64,000 bases of DNA from Hydractinia symbiolongicarpus. Its lineage: Eukaryota > Cnidaria > Hydrozoa > Anthoathecata > Hydractiniidae. Made by a program: the position numbers and the translations under genes. Of the stretch, positions 38,395-51,450 are shown one piece after another; position 1 is the stretch's first letter; every line of letters begins with the position of its first letter. The stretch spans positions 31,498,001 to 31,562,000 of the forward strand of contig NC_079883.1 in the NCBI RefSeq assembly GCF_029227915.1, written 5' to 3'. The notes below the pieces were generated by a model. The model had not been told where the DNA came from, did no database searches, and was given only the letters and a program-made list of their open reading frames with translations.

Positions 38395-40829
38395 TCTCAT
38401 CAAAAATGAAAACATTTTTGAAAACTACAAGTCTCATGCGTTTTAGTGGTAAAAAAAAATTTAAAAAATTGTTCGGGAAATGAGTTTACTCCCTGTGTAC
38501 TTTCTTTGTATACATTCGACTATACGGGCCAAGCCCGGGATTTACGGGAAATGGCGGGATTTCGTTTGCCGGCGATTAAACTTCTTTTATTCAGCGTCTC
38601 ATCAAAAATGAAATCATTTTTAAAAACTACAAGTCTCATGGGTTTTAGTGGTGAAATAATAATTTAAAAAATCGTTCGGGAAATGAGTTTACACCCTGGG
38701 TACTTTCTTTGTATACTTTTGACTATACGGGCCGAGTCCGGGATTTACGGGAAGTCGCGGGTTTTCGTTTGCCGGCGATTAAACTTCTTTTATTCAGCGT
38801 CTCATCAAAAATGAAAACATTTTTAAAAACTACAAGTCTCATGGGCTTTAGTGGTGAAATAATAACTTAAAAAATCGTTCGGGAAATGAGTTTACACCCT
38901 GGGTACTTTCTTTGTATACTTTTGACTATACGAGCCGAGTCCGGGATTTACGGGAAATCGCTGGTTTTCGTTTGCCGGCGATTAAACTTCTTTTGTTCAG
39001 CGTCTTATCAAAAATGAAAACATTTTTGAAAACTACAAGTCTCAAGCGTTTTAGTGGTGAAAGAAAAATTTAAAAAATCGTTCGGGAAATAAGTTTATTC
39101 CTTGGGTACTTTCTTGTATACATTCGACTATACGGGCCAAGCCCGGGATTTACGGGAAATCGCGGGATTTCGGTTGCCGGCGATTAAACCTCTTTCATTA
39201 AGCGTCTCATCAAAAATGAAAACATTTTTGAAAACTACAAGTCTCATGCGTTTTAGTGGTAAAAAAAATTTAAAAAATCGTTCGGGAAATAAGTTTATTC
39301 CTTGGGTACTTTCTTTGTATACATTCGACTATACGGGCCAAGCCCGGGATTTACGGGAAATCGCGGGATTTCGTTTGCCGGCGATTAAACCTCTTTCATT
39401 AAACGTCTCATCAAAAATGAAAACATTTTTGAAAACTGCAAGTCTCATGCGTTTTAGTGGTAAAAAAAAAATTTAAAAAATCGTTCGGGAAATGAGTTTA
39501 CTCCCTGGGTACTTTTTTAGTATACATTCGACTATACGGGCCAAGCCCGGGATTTACGGCAAATCGCGGGATTTCGTTTGCCGGCGATTAAACCTCTTTC
39601 ATTAAGCGTCTCATCAAAAATGAAAACATGTTTGAAAACTGCAAGTGCCATGCGTTTTAGTGGTGAAAAGATAATTTAAAAAATCGTTTTGGAAATGAGT
39701 TTACTTACAGGGTACTTTCTTTGTATACTTTTGACTATACGGGCCGAGTCTGGATTTACGGGAAGTCGTGGATTTTCGTTTGCCGGCGATTAAACTTCTT
39801 TTATTCAGCGTCTCATCAAAAATGAAATCATTTTTAAAAACAACAAGTCTCATGGGTTTTAGTGGTGAAATAATAATTTAAAAAATCGTTCGGGAAATGA
39901 GTTTACACCCTGGGTACTTTCTTTGTATACTTTTGACTATACGAGCCGAGTCCGGGATTTACGGGAAATCGCTGGTTTTCGTTTGCCGGCGATTAAACTT
40001 CTTTTGTTCAGCGTCTGATCAAAAATGAAAACATTTTTGAAAACTACAAGTCTCAAGCGTTTTAGTGGTGAAAGAAAAATTTAAAAAATCGTTCGGGAAA
40101 TAAGTTTATTCCTTGGGTACTTTCTTTTTATACATTCGACTATACGGGCCAAGCCCGGGATTTACGGGAAATCGCGGGATTTCGTTTGCCGGCGATTAAA
40201 CCTCTTTCATTAAGCGTCTCATCAAAAATGAAAACATTTTTGAAAACTACAAGTCTCATGCGTTTTAGTGGTAAAAAAAAATTTAAAAAATCGTTCGGGA
40301 AATGAGTTTACTCCCTGGGTACTTTCTTTGTATACATTCGACTATGCGGGCCAAGCCCAGGATTTACGGGAAATTGCGGGATTTCGTTTGCCGGCGATTA
40401 AACTTCTTTTATTCAGCGTCTCATCAAAAATGAAATCATTTTTAAAAACTACAAGTCTCATGGGTTTTAGTGGTGAAATAATAATTTAAAAAATCGTTCG
40501 GGAAATGAGTTTACACCCTGGGTACTTTCTTTGTATACTTTTGACTATACGAGCCGAGTCCGGGATTTACGGGAAATCGCTGGTTTTCGTTTGCAGGCGA
40601 TTAAACTTCTTTTGTTTAGCGTCTGATCAAAAATGAAAACATTTTTGAAAACTACAAGTCTCAAGCGTTTTAGTGGTGAAAGAAAAATTTAAAAAATCGT
40701 TCGGGAAATAAGTTTATTCCTTGGGTACTTTCTTTGTATACATTCGACTATACGGGCCAAGCCCGGGATTTACGGGAAATCGCGGGATTTCGTTTGCCGG
40801 CGACTAAACCTCTTTCATTAAGCGTCTCG

Positions 40830-42950
40830 TCAAAAATGAAAACATTTTTGAAAACTACAAGTCTCATGCGTTTTAGGGGTAAAAAAAAAATTAAAAAATC
40901 GTTCGGGAAATGAGTTTACACCCTGGGTACTTTCTTTGTATACTTTTGACTATACGGGCCGAGTCCGGGATTTACGGGAAGTCGCGGGTTTTCGTTTGCC
41001 GGCGATTAAACCTCTTTCATTAAGCGTCTCATCAAAAATGAAAACATTTTTGAAAACTACAAGTCTCATGCGTTTTAGTGGTAAAAAAAATTTAAAAAAT
41101 CGTTCGGGAAATGAGTTTACTCCCTGGGTACTTTTTTAGTATACATTCGACTATACGGGCCAAGCCCGGGATTTGCGGCAAATCGCGGGATTTCGTTTGC
41201 CGGCGATTAAACCTCTTTCATTAAGCGTCTCATCAAAAATGAAAACATGTTTGAAAACTGCAAGTGCCATGCGTTTTAGTGGTGAAAAGATAATTTAAAA
41301 AATCGTTTTGGAAATGAGTTTACTTACAGGGTACTTTCTTTGTATACTTTTGACTATACGGGCCGAGTCCGGATTTACGGGAAGTCGTGGATTTTCGTTT
41401 GCCGGCGATTAAACTTCTTTTATTCAGCGTCTCATCAAAAATGAAATCATTTTTAAAAACAACAAGTCTCATGGGTTTTAGTGGTGAAATAATAATTTAA
41501 AAAATCGTTCGGGAAATGAGTTTACACCCTGGGTACTTTCTTTGTATACTTTTGACTATACGAGCCGAGTCCGGGATTTACGGGAAATCGCTGGTTTTCG
41601 TTTGCCGGCGATTAAACTTCTTTTGTTCAGCGTCTGATCAAAAATGAAAACATTTTTGAAAACTACAAGTCTCAAGCGTTTTAGTGGTGAAAGAAAAATT
41701 TAAAAAATCGTTCGGGAAATAAGTTTATTCCTTGGGTACTTTCTTTGTATACATTCGACTATACGGGCCAAGCCCGGGATTTACGGGAAATCGCGGGATT
41801 TCGTTTGCCGGCGATTAAACCTCTTTCATTAAGCGTCTCATCAAAAATGAAAACATTTTTGAAAACTACAAGTCTCATGCGTTTTAGTGGTAAAAAAAAA
41901 ACTTAAAAAATCGTTCGGGAAATGAGTTTACTCCCTGGGTACTTTCTCTGTATACATTCGACTATACGGGCCAAGCCCAGGATTTACGGGAAATCGCGGG
42001 ATTTCGTTTGCCGGCGATTAAACTTCTTTTATTCAGCGTCTCATCAAAAATGAAATCATTTTTAAAAACTACAAGTCTCATGGGTTTTAGTGGTGAAATA
42101 ATAATTTAAAAAATCGTTCGGGAAATGAGTTTACACCCTGGGTACTTTCTTTGTATACTTTTGACTATACGGGCCGAGTCCGGGATTTACGGGAAGTCGC
42201 GGGTTTTCGTTTGCCGGCGATTAAACTTCTTTTATTCAGCGTCTCATCAAAAATGAAAACATTTTTAAAAACTACAAGTCTCATGGGCTTTAGTGGTGAA
42301 ATAATAATTTAAAAAATCGTTCGGGAAATGAGTTTACACCCTGGGTACTTTCTTTGTATACATTCGACTATACGGGCCAAGCCCGGGATTTACGGGAAAT
42401 CGCGGGATTTCGTTTGCCGGCGACTAAACCTCTTTCATTAAGCGTCTCGTCAAAAATGAAAACATTTTTGAAAACTACAAGTCTCATGCGTTTTAGTGGT
42501 AAAAAAAAAATTAAAAAATCGTTCGGGAAATGAGTTTACACCCTGGGTACTTTCTTTGTATACTTTTGACTATACGGGCCGAGTCCAGGATTTACGGGAT
42601 ATCGCAGGTTTTCGTTTGCCGGCGATTAAACTTTTTTTATTCAGCGTCTCATCAAAAATGAAAACATTTTTGAAAACTACAAGTCTCATGCGTTTTAGTG
42701 GTGAAAAAATAATTTAAAAAATCGTTCGGGAAATAAGTTTACTCCCTGGGTACTTTCTTTGTATACTTTTGAATATGCGGGCCGAGTCCGGGGTTTACGG
42801 GAAATGGCGGGTTTTCGTTTGCCGGCGATTAAACTTCTTTTATTCAGCGTCTGATCAAAAATGAAAACATTTTTAAAAACTACAAGTCTCAAGCGTTTTA
42901 GTGGTGAAAAAAAAATTTAAAAAATCGTTCGGGAAATGAGTTTACTCCCT
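40830..42950. repeat. Degenerate partial relative of the 2,517-bp HOR
   Basis: From about 41,100 to 41,900 the variant order matches about 39,480-40,270 at an offset near 1,619: CTTTTTTAGTATAC, GGCAAATCGCGGG, AAAACATGTTTG, TTTTGGAAATGAG with CTTACAGGG, and GTCGTGGATTTTCG. This looks like part of the 2,517-bp unit without the fused monomer. Flanking monomers are class A, B, C and D mixtures. Confidence 0.75.
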
Positions 42951-44560
42951 GGGTACTTTCTTTGTATACATTCGACTATACGGGCCAAGCCCGGGATATA
43001 CGGGAAATCGCGGGATTTCGTTTACCGGCGATTAAACCTCTTTCATTAAGCGTCTCATCAAAAATGAAAACATTTTTGAAAACTACAAGTCTCATGCGTT
43101 TTAGTGGTAAAAAAAAAATTTAAAAAATCGTTCAGGAAATGAGTTTACACCCTGGGTACTTTCTTTGTATACATTCGACTATACGGGCCAAGCCCGGGAT
43201 TTACGGGAAATCGCGGGTTTTCGTTTGCCGGCGATTAAACCTCTTTCATTAAGCGTCTTATCAAAAATGAAAACATTTTTGAAAACTACAAGTCTCATGC
43301 GTTTTAGTGGTAAAAAAAAATTTAAAAAATCGTTTGGGAAATGAGTTTACTCCCTGGGTACTTTCTTTGTATACATTCGACTATACGGGCCAAGCCCGGG
43401 ATTTACGGGAAATCGCGGGATTTCGTTTGCCGGCGATTAAACCTCTTTCATTAAGCGTCTCATCAAAAATGAAAACATTTTTGAAAACTGCAAGTCTCAT
43501 GCGTTTTAGTGGTAAAAAAAAATTTAAAAAATCGTTTGGGAAATGAGTTTACTCCCTGGGTACTTTCTTTGTATACATTCGACTATACGGGCCAAGCCCG
43601 GGATTTACGGGAAATCGCGGGATTTCGTTTGCCGGCGATTAAACCTCTTTCATTAAGCGTCTCATCAAAAATGAAAACATTTTTGAAAACTGCAAGTCTC
43701 ATGCGTTTTAGTGGTAAAAAAAAAATTTAAAAAATCGTTCGGGAAATGAGTTTACTCCCTGGGTACTTTCTTTGTATACATTCGACTATGCGGGCCAAGC
43801 CCGGGATTTACGGGAAATCGCGGGATTTCGTTTGCCGGCGATTAAACCTCTTTCATTAAGCGTCTCATCAAAAATGAAAACATTTTTGAAAACTACAAGT
43901 CTCATCCGTTTTAGTGGTAAAAAGATAATTTAAAAAATCGTTCGGGAAATGAGTTTACTCCCTGGGTACTTTCTTTGTATACATTCAACTACACGGGCCA
44001 AGCCCGGGATTTACGGGAAATCGCGGGATTTCGTTTGCCGGCGATTAAACCTCTTTCATTAAGCGTCTCATCAAAAATGAAAACATTTTTGAAAACTGCA
44101 AGTCTCATGCGTTTTAGTGGTATAAAAAAAATTTAAAAAATCGTTCGGGAAATGAGTTTACTCCCTGGGTACTTTCTTAGTATACATTCGACTATACGGG
44201 TCAAGCCCGGGATTTACGGCAAATCGCGGGATTTCGTTTGCCGGCGATTAAACCTCTTTCATTAAGCGTCTCATCAAAAATGAAAACATTTTTGAAAACT
44301 GCAAGTGTCATGCGTTTTAGTGGTGAAAAGATAATTTAAAAAATCGTTTTGGAAATGAGTTTACTTACAGGGTACTTTCTTGGTATACATTCGACTATAC
44401 GGGCCAAGCCCGGGATTTACGGGAAATCGCGGGTTTTCGTTTGCCGGCGATTAAACCTCTTTCATTAAGCGTCTCATCGAAAATGAAAACATTTTTGAAA
44501 ACTACAAGTCTCATGCGTTTTAGTGGTAAAAAAATAATTTAAAAAATCGTTCGGGAAATG
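42951..44560. repeat. Run of consecutive class A monomers
   Basis: About eight class A monomers follow one another without a class B interruption, seen as CCTCTTTCATTAAGCG near 43,036, 43,239, 43,442, 43,644, 43,847, 44,049, 44,252 and 44,455. Two neighbours at about 43,307 and 43,509 are 202 bp apart and almost identical. Elsewhere class A usually alternates with other classes, so this is a locally homogenised patch. Confidence 0.78.
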
Positions 44561-46011
44561 AGTTTACTCCCTGGGTACTTTCTTTGTATACTTTTGACTA
44601 TACGGGCCGAGTCCAGGATTTACGGGAAGTCGCAGGGTTTCGTTTGAGGGCGATTAAACCTCTTTTATTTAGCGTCTCATCAAAAATGAAAACATTTTTA
44701 AAAACTACAAGTCTCATGGGCTTTAGTGGTGAAAAAATAATCTAAAAAATCGTTCGGGAAATGAATTTACTCCCTGGGTACTTTCTTTGTATACTTTTAA
44801 CTATGCGGGCCGAGTCCGGGGTTTACGGGAAATGGCGGGTTTTCGTTTGCCGGCGATTAAACTTCTTTTATTCAGCGTCTGATCAAAAATGAAAACATTT
44901 TTGAAAACTACAAGTCTCAAGCTTTTTAGTGGTGAAATAGTAATTTAAAAAATCGTTCGGGAAATGAGTTTACTCCCTGGGTACTTCCTTTGTATACATT
45001 CGACTATACGGGCCAAGCCCGGGATTTACGGGAAATCGCGGGATTTCGTTTGCCGGCGATTAAACCTCTTTCATTAAGCGTCTCATCAAAAATGAAAACA
45101 TTTTTGAAAACTACAAGTCTCGTGCGTTTTAGTGGTGAAAAGATAATTTAAAAAATCGTTTTGGAAATGAGTTTACTCACAGGGTACTTTCTTTGTATAC
45201 ATTCGACTATACGGGCCAAGCCCGGGATTTACGGGAAATCGCGGGTTTTCGTTTGCCGGCGATTAAACCACTTTTATTCAGCGTCTCATCAAAAATGAAA
45301 ACATTTTTAAAAACTACAAGTCTCATGCGTTTTAGTGGTAAAACAAAATTTAAAAAATCGTTCGGGAAATGAGTTTACACCCTGGGTACTTTCTTTGTAT
45401 ACTTTTGACTATACGGGCCGAGTCCGGGATTTACGGGAAATCGCAGGTTTTCGTTTGCCGGCGATTAAACTTCTTTTATTCCGCGTCTCATCAAAAATGA
45501 AAACATTTTTGAAAACTACAAGTCTCATGCGTTTTAGTGGTAAAAAAAAATTTAAAAAATCGTTCGGGAAATGAGTTTACTCCCTGGGTACTTTCTTTGT
45601 ATACATTCGACTATACGGGCCAAGCCCGGGATTTACGGGAAATCGCGGGATTTCGTTTGCCGGCGATTAAACCTCTTTCATTAAGCGTCTCGTCCAAAAT
45701 GAAAACATTTTTGAAAACTACAAGTCTCATGCGTTTTAGTGGTAAAAAAAAAATTTAAAAAATCGTTCGGGAAATGAGCTAACACCCTGGGTACTTTCTT
45801 TGTATACTTTTGACTATACGGGCCGAGTCCGGGATTTACGGGAAATCGCAGGTTTTCGTTTGCCGGCGATTAAACTTCTTTTATTCAGCGTCTCATCAAA
45901 AATGAAAACATTTTTAAAATCTACAAGTCTCATGCGTTTTAGTGGTGAAAAAATAATTTAAAAAATCGTTCGGGAAATGAGTTTACTCCCTGGGTACTTT
46001 CTTTGTATACA
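44561..46011. repeat. Mixed class A/B/E monomers
   Basis: About seven monomers whose order partly repeats in the following HOR. For example, the CTCGTGCG and GAAAAGATAATTT monomer at 45,121 recurs at 46,134, about five monomers (1,013 bp) on. Private changes include CGTTTGAGGGCG near 44,645 and GGTAAAACAAAATTT near 45,337. No other sequence is present. Confidence 0.78.
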
Positions 46012-49000
46012 TTCGACTATACGGGCCAAGCCCGGGATTTACGTGAAATCGCGGGATTTCGTTTGCCGGCGATTAAACCTCTTTCATCAGGCGTCTCATC
46101 AAAAATGAAAACATTTTTGAAAACTACAAGTCTCGTGCGTTTTAGTGGTGAAAAGATAATTTAAAAAATCGTTTTGGAAATGAGTTTACTCACAGGGTAC
46201 TTTCTTTGTATACATTCGACTATACGGGCCAAGCCCGGGATTTACGGGAAATCGCGGGTTTTCGTTTGCCGGCGATTAAACCACTTTTATTCAGCGTCTC
46301 ATCAAAAATGAAAACATTTTTGAAAACTACATGTCTCATGCGTTTTAGTGGTAAAAAAAAATTTAAAAAATCGTTCGGGAAATGAGTTTACACCCTGGGT
46401 ACTTTCTTTGTATACTTTTGACTATACGGGCCGAGTCCGGGATTTACGGGAAATCGCAGGTTTTCGTTTGCCGGCGATTAAACGTCTTTTATTCAGCGTC
46501 TCATCAAAAATGAAAACATTTTTGAAAACTACAAGTCTCATGCGTTTTAGTGGTGAAAAAATAAATTAAAAAATCGTTCGGGAAATGAGTTTACTTCCTG
46601 GGTACTTTCTTTGTATACTTTTGACTATACGGGCCAAGCCCAGGATTTACGGGAAATCGCGGGTTTTCGTTTGCCGGCGATTAAACTTCTTTTATTCAGA
46701 GTCTCATCAAAAATGAAAACATTTTTGAAAATTACAAGTCTTATGCGTTTTAGTGGTGAAAAAATAATTTAAAAAATCGTTCCGGAAATGAGTTTACTCA
46801 CAGGGTACTTTCTTTGTATACATTCGACTATACGGGCCAAGCCCGGGATTTACGGGAAATCGCGGGTTTTCGTTTGCCGGCGATTAAACCTCTTTCATTA
46901 AGCGTCTCATCAAAAATGAAAACATTTTTGAAAACTACAAGTCTTATGCGTTTTAGTGGTGAAATAATAATTTAAAAAATCGTTCGGGAAATGAGTTTAC
47001 ACCCTGGGTACTTTCTTTGTATACTTTTGACTATACGGGCCGAGTCTGGGATTTACGGGAAGTCGCGGGTTTTCGTTTGCCGGCGATTAAACTTCTTTTA
47101 TTCAGCGTCTCATCAAAAATGAAAACATTTTTAAAAACTACAAGTCTCATGGGCTTTAGTGGTGAAATAATAATTTAAAAAATCGTTCGGAAAATGAGTT
47201 TACACCCTGGGTACTTTCTTTGTATACTTTTGACTATACGAGCCGAGTCCGGGATTTACGGGAACTCGCTGGTTTTCCTTTGCCGGCGATTAAACTTCTT
47301 TTGTTCAGCGTCTGATCAAAAATGAAAACATTTTTGAAAACTACAAGTCTCAAGCGTTTTAGTGGTGAAAGAAAAATTTAAAAAATCGTTCGGGAAATGA
47401 GTTTATTCCCTGGGTAATTTCTTTGTATACATTCGACTATACGGGCCAAGCCCGGGATTTACGGGAAATCGCGGGTTTTCGTTTGCCGGCGATTAAACCT
47501 CTTTCATTAAGCGTCTTATCAAAAATGAAAACATTTTTGGAAACTACAAGTCTCATGCGTTTTAGTGGTAAAAAAAAAATTTAAAAAATCGTTCGGGAAA
47601 TGAGTTTACTCCCTGGGTACTTTCTTTGTATACATTCGATTATACGGGCCAAGCCCGGGATATACGGGCAAACGCGGGTTTTCGTTTGCCGGCGATTAAA
47701 CCTCTTTCATTAAGCGTCTCATCAAAAATGAAAACATTTTTGAAAACTACAAGTCTTATGCGTTTTAGTGGTGAAAAAATAATTTAAAAAATCGTTCCCG
47801 AAATGAGTTTACTCACAGGGTACTTTTTTTGTATACATTCGACTATACGGGCCAAGCCCGGGATTTACGGGAAATCGCGGGTTTTCGTTTGCCGGCGATT
47901 AAACCTCTTTCATTAAGCGTCTCATCAAAAATGAAAACATTTTTGAAAACTACAAGTCTTATGCGTTTTAGTGGTGAAATAATAATTTAAAAAATCGTTC
48001 GGGAAATGAGTTTACACCCTGGGTACTTTCTTTGTATACTTTTGACTATACGGGCCGAGTCCGGGATTTACGGGAAATCGCAGGTTTTCGTTTGCCGGCG
48101 ATTAAACTTCTTTTATTCAGCGTCTCATCAAAGATGAAAACATTTTTGAAAACTACAAGTCTCATGCGTTTTAGTGGTGAAAAAATAATTTAAAAAATCG
48201 TTCGGGAAATGAGTTTACTCCCTGGGTACTTTCTTTGTATACTTTTGACTATGCAGGCCGAGTCCGGGGTTTACGGGAAATGGCGGGTTTTCGTTTGCCG
48301 GCGATTAAACTTCTTTTATTCAGCGTCTGATCAAAAATGAAAACATTTTTGAAAACTACAAGTCTCAAGCTTTTTAGTGGTGAAAAAAAAATTTAAAAAA
48401 TCGTTCGGGAAATGAGTTTACTCCCTGGGTACTTTCTTTGTATACATTCGACTATACGGGCCAAGCCCGGGATTTACGGGAAATCGCGGGATTTCGTTTG
48501 CCGGCGATTAAACCTCTTTCATTAAGCGTCTTATCAAAAATGAAAACATTTTTGGAAACTACAAGTCTCATGCGTTTTAGTGGTAAAAAAAAAATTTAAA
48601 AAATCGTTCGGGAAATGAGTTTACTCCCTGGGTACTTTCTTTGTATACTTTTGACTATACGGGCCAAGCCCGGGATTTACGTGAAATCGCGGGATTTCGT
48701 TTGCCGGCGATTAAACCTCTTTCATTAGGCGTCTCATCAAAAATGAAAACATTTTTGAAAACTACAAGTCTCGTGCGTTTTAGTGGTGAAAAGATAATTT
48801 AAAAAATCGTTTTGGAAATGAGTTTACTCACAGGGTACTTTCTTTGTATACATTCGACTATACGGGCCAAGCCCGGGATTTACGGGAAATCGCGGGTTTT
48901 CGTTTGCCGGCGATTAAACCACTTTTATTCAGCGTCTCATCAAAAATGAAAACATTTTTGAAAACTACATGTCTCATGCGTTTTAGTGGTAAAAAAAAAT

Positions 49001-51287
49001 TTAAAAAATCGTTCGGGAAATGAGTTTACACCCTGGGTACTTTCTTTGTATACTTTTGACTATACGGGCCGAGTCCGGGATTTACGGGAAATCGCAGGTT
49101 TTCGTTTGCCGGCGATTAAACTTCTTTTATTCAGCGTCTCATCAAAAATGAAAACATTTTTGAAAACTACAAGTCTCATGCGTTTTAGTGGTGAAAAAAT
49201 AAATTAAAAAATCGTTCGGGAAATGAGTTTACTTCCTGGGTACTTTCTTTGTATACTTTTGACTATACGGGCCAAGCCCAGGATTTACGGGAAATCGCGG
49301 GTTTTCGTTTGCCGGCGATTAAACTTCTTTTATTCAGCGTCTCATCAAAAATGAAAACATTTTTGAAAATTACAAGTCTTATGCGTTTTAGTGGTGAAAA
49401 AATAATTTAAAAAATCGTTCCGGAAATGAGTTTACTCACAGGGTACTTTCTTTGTATACATTCGACTATACGGGCCAAGCCCGGGATTTACGGGAAATCG
49501 CGGGTTTTCGTTTGCCGGCGATTAAACCTCTTTCATTAAGCGTCTCATCAAAAATGAAAACATTTTTGAAAACTACAAGTCTTATGCGTTTTAGTGGTGA
49601 AATAATAATTTAAAAAATCGTTCGGGAAATGAGTTTACACCCTGGGTACTTTCTTTGTATACTTTTGACTATACGGGCCGAGTCTGGGATTTACGGGAAG
49701 TCGCGGGTTTTCGTTTGCCGGCGATTAAACTTCTTTTATTCAGCGTCTCATCAAAAATGAAAACATTTTTAAAAACTACAAGTCTCATGGGCTTTAGTGG
49801 TGAAATAATAATTTAAAAAATCGTTCGGAAAATGAGTTTACACCCTGGGTACTTTCTTTGTATACTTTTGACTATACGAGCCGAGTCCGGGATTTACGGG
49901 AACTCGCTGGTTTTCCTTTGCCGGCGATTAAACTTCTTTTGTTCAGCGTCTGATCAAAAATGAAAACATTTTTGAAAACTACAAGTCTCAAGCGTTTTAG
50001 TGGTGAAAGAAAAATTTAAAAAATCGTTCGGGAAATGAGTTTATTCCCTGGGTAATTTCTTTGTATACATTCGACTATACGGGCCAAGCCCGGGATTTAC
50101 GGGAAATCGCGGGTTTTCGTTTGCCGGCGATTAAACCTCTTTCATTAAGCGTCTTATCAAAAATGAAAACATTTTTGGAAACTACAAGTCTCATGCGTTT
50201 TAGTGGTAAAAAAAAAATTTAAAAAATCGTTCGGGAAATGAGTTTACTCCCTGGGTACTTTCTTTGTATACATTCGATTATACGGGCCAAGCCCGGGATA
50301 TACGGGCAAACGCGGGTTTTCGTTTGCCGGCGATTAAACCTCTTTCATTAAGCGTCTCATCAAAAATGAAAACATTTTTGAAAACTACAAGTCTTATGCG
50401 TTTTAGTGGTGAAAAAATAATTTAAAAAATCGTTCCCGAAATGAGTTTACTCACAGGGTACTTTTTTTGTATACATTCGACTATACGGGCCAAGCCCGGG
50501 ATTTACGGGAAATCGCGGGTTTTCGTTTGCCGGCGATTAAACCTCTTTCATTAAGCGTCTCATCAAAAATGAAAACATTTTTGAAAACTACAAGTCTTAT
50601 GCGTTTTAGTGGTGAAATAATAATTTAAAAAATCGTTCGGGAAATGAGTTTACACCCTGGGTACTTTCTTTGTATACTTTTGACTATACGGGCCGAGTCC
50701 GGGATTTACGGGAAATCGCAGGTTTTCGTTTGCCGGCGATTAAACTTCTTTTATTCAGCGTCTCATCAAAGATGAAAACATTTTTGAAAACTACAAGTCT
50801 CATGCGTTTTAGTGGTGAAAAAATAATTTAAAAAATCGTTCGGGAAATGAGTTTACTCCCTGGGTACTTTCTTTGTATACTTTTGACTATGCAGGCCGAG
50901 TCCGGGGTTTACGGGAAATGGCGGGTTTTCGTTTGCCGGCGATTAAACTTCTTTTATTCAGCGTCTGATCAAAAATGAAAACATTTTTGAAAACTACAAG
51001 TCTCAAGCTTTTTAGTGGTGAAAAAAAAATTTAAAAAATCGTTCGGGAAATGAGTTTACTCCCTGGGTACTTTCTTTGTATACATTCGACTATACGGGCC
51101 AAGCCCGGGATTTACGGGAAATCGCGGGATTTCGTTTGCCGGCGATTAAACCTCTTTCATTAAGCGTCTTATCAAAAATGAAAACATTTTTGGAAACTAC
51201 AAGTCTCATGCGTTTTAGTGGTAAAAAAAAAATTTAAAAAATCGTTCGGGAAATGAGTTTACTCCCTGGGTACTTTCTTTGTATACA
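46012..51287. repeat. 13-monomer HOR (2,638 bp), two copies
   Basis: Copy 1 (about 46,012-48,649) and copy 2 (about 48,650-51,287) align at an offset of 2,638, one base short of thirteen monomers. Shared rare changes include ACGTGAAATCG, AACTACATGTCTC, GGGAACTCGCTGG, GATATACGGGCAAACG, TTCCCGAAATGAG and CAAAGATG. Differences are few, for example TAAACGTC against TAAACTTC near 46,482/49,120. Confidence 0.87.
48044..48246. repeat. Representative class B monomer (203 bp)
   Basis: Class B differs from class A at linked sites: TACTTTT before position 1, CCGAGTCCGGG at 12-22, CGCAGG in place of CGCGGG, CTTCTTTTATTCAGCG at 64-79, and GGTGAAAAAATAATTT in the AT-rich tract. The same combination recurs throughout the window, often next to class A, so A and B look like two old branches of one family. 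This copy also has CAAAGATG in place of CAAAAATG, a marker shared by the 46-54 kb HORs. Confidence 0.85.
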
Positions 51288-51450
51288 TTCGATTAAACGG
51301 GCCAAGCCCGGGATATACGGGCAAACGCGGGTTTTCGTTTGCCGGCGATTAAACCTCTTTCATTAGGCGTCTCATCAAAAATGAAAACATTTTTGAAAAC
51401 TACAAGTCTTATGCGTTTTAGTGGTGAAAAAATAATTTAAAAAATCGTTC
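50276..51450. repeat. 5-monomer (1,015 bp) module repeated
   Basis: The GATTATACGGG / GATATACGGGCAAACG monomer at 50,276 recurs at 51,291 as GATTAAACGGG, an offset of 1,015 bp. The TTCCCGAAATGAG tail likewise recurs from 50,436 to 51,451. Five monomers from the right end of the 2,638-bp unit were therefore repeated once more. Confidence 0.8.

Larger units (their letters stand above)
33279..40829. repeat. 2,517-bp HOR, three full tandem copies
   Basis: Copies are 33,279-35,795, 35,796-38,312 and 38,313-40,829. The edges fit exactly, because the A/G difference in CTCATC/CTCGTC falls at 33,278, 35,795, 38,312 and 40,829. The unit is not a whole number of monomers: it equals thirteen monomers minus 122 bp, of which 116 bp come from one internal deletion. 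Copies 2 and 3 share a TCTTATC change (near 36,487 and 39,004) where copy 1 has TCTGATC (near 33,970). Copy 2 alone has AAGCCGGGGATT near 35,728 and AACTAAAAGTC near 35,618's equivalent junction region, which shows that single-base differences still distinguish the copies. Confidence 0.9.

Noticed and set aside
33279-40829. The near-identical 2,517-bp copies as an assembly error
   Set aside because: Not excluded, but less likely: copy-specific substitutions are found, and copies 2 and 3 share one against copy 1, which a simple assembly echo would not produce. Spanning reads would decide.
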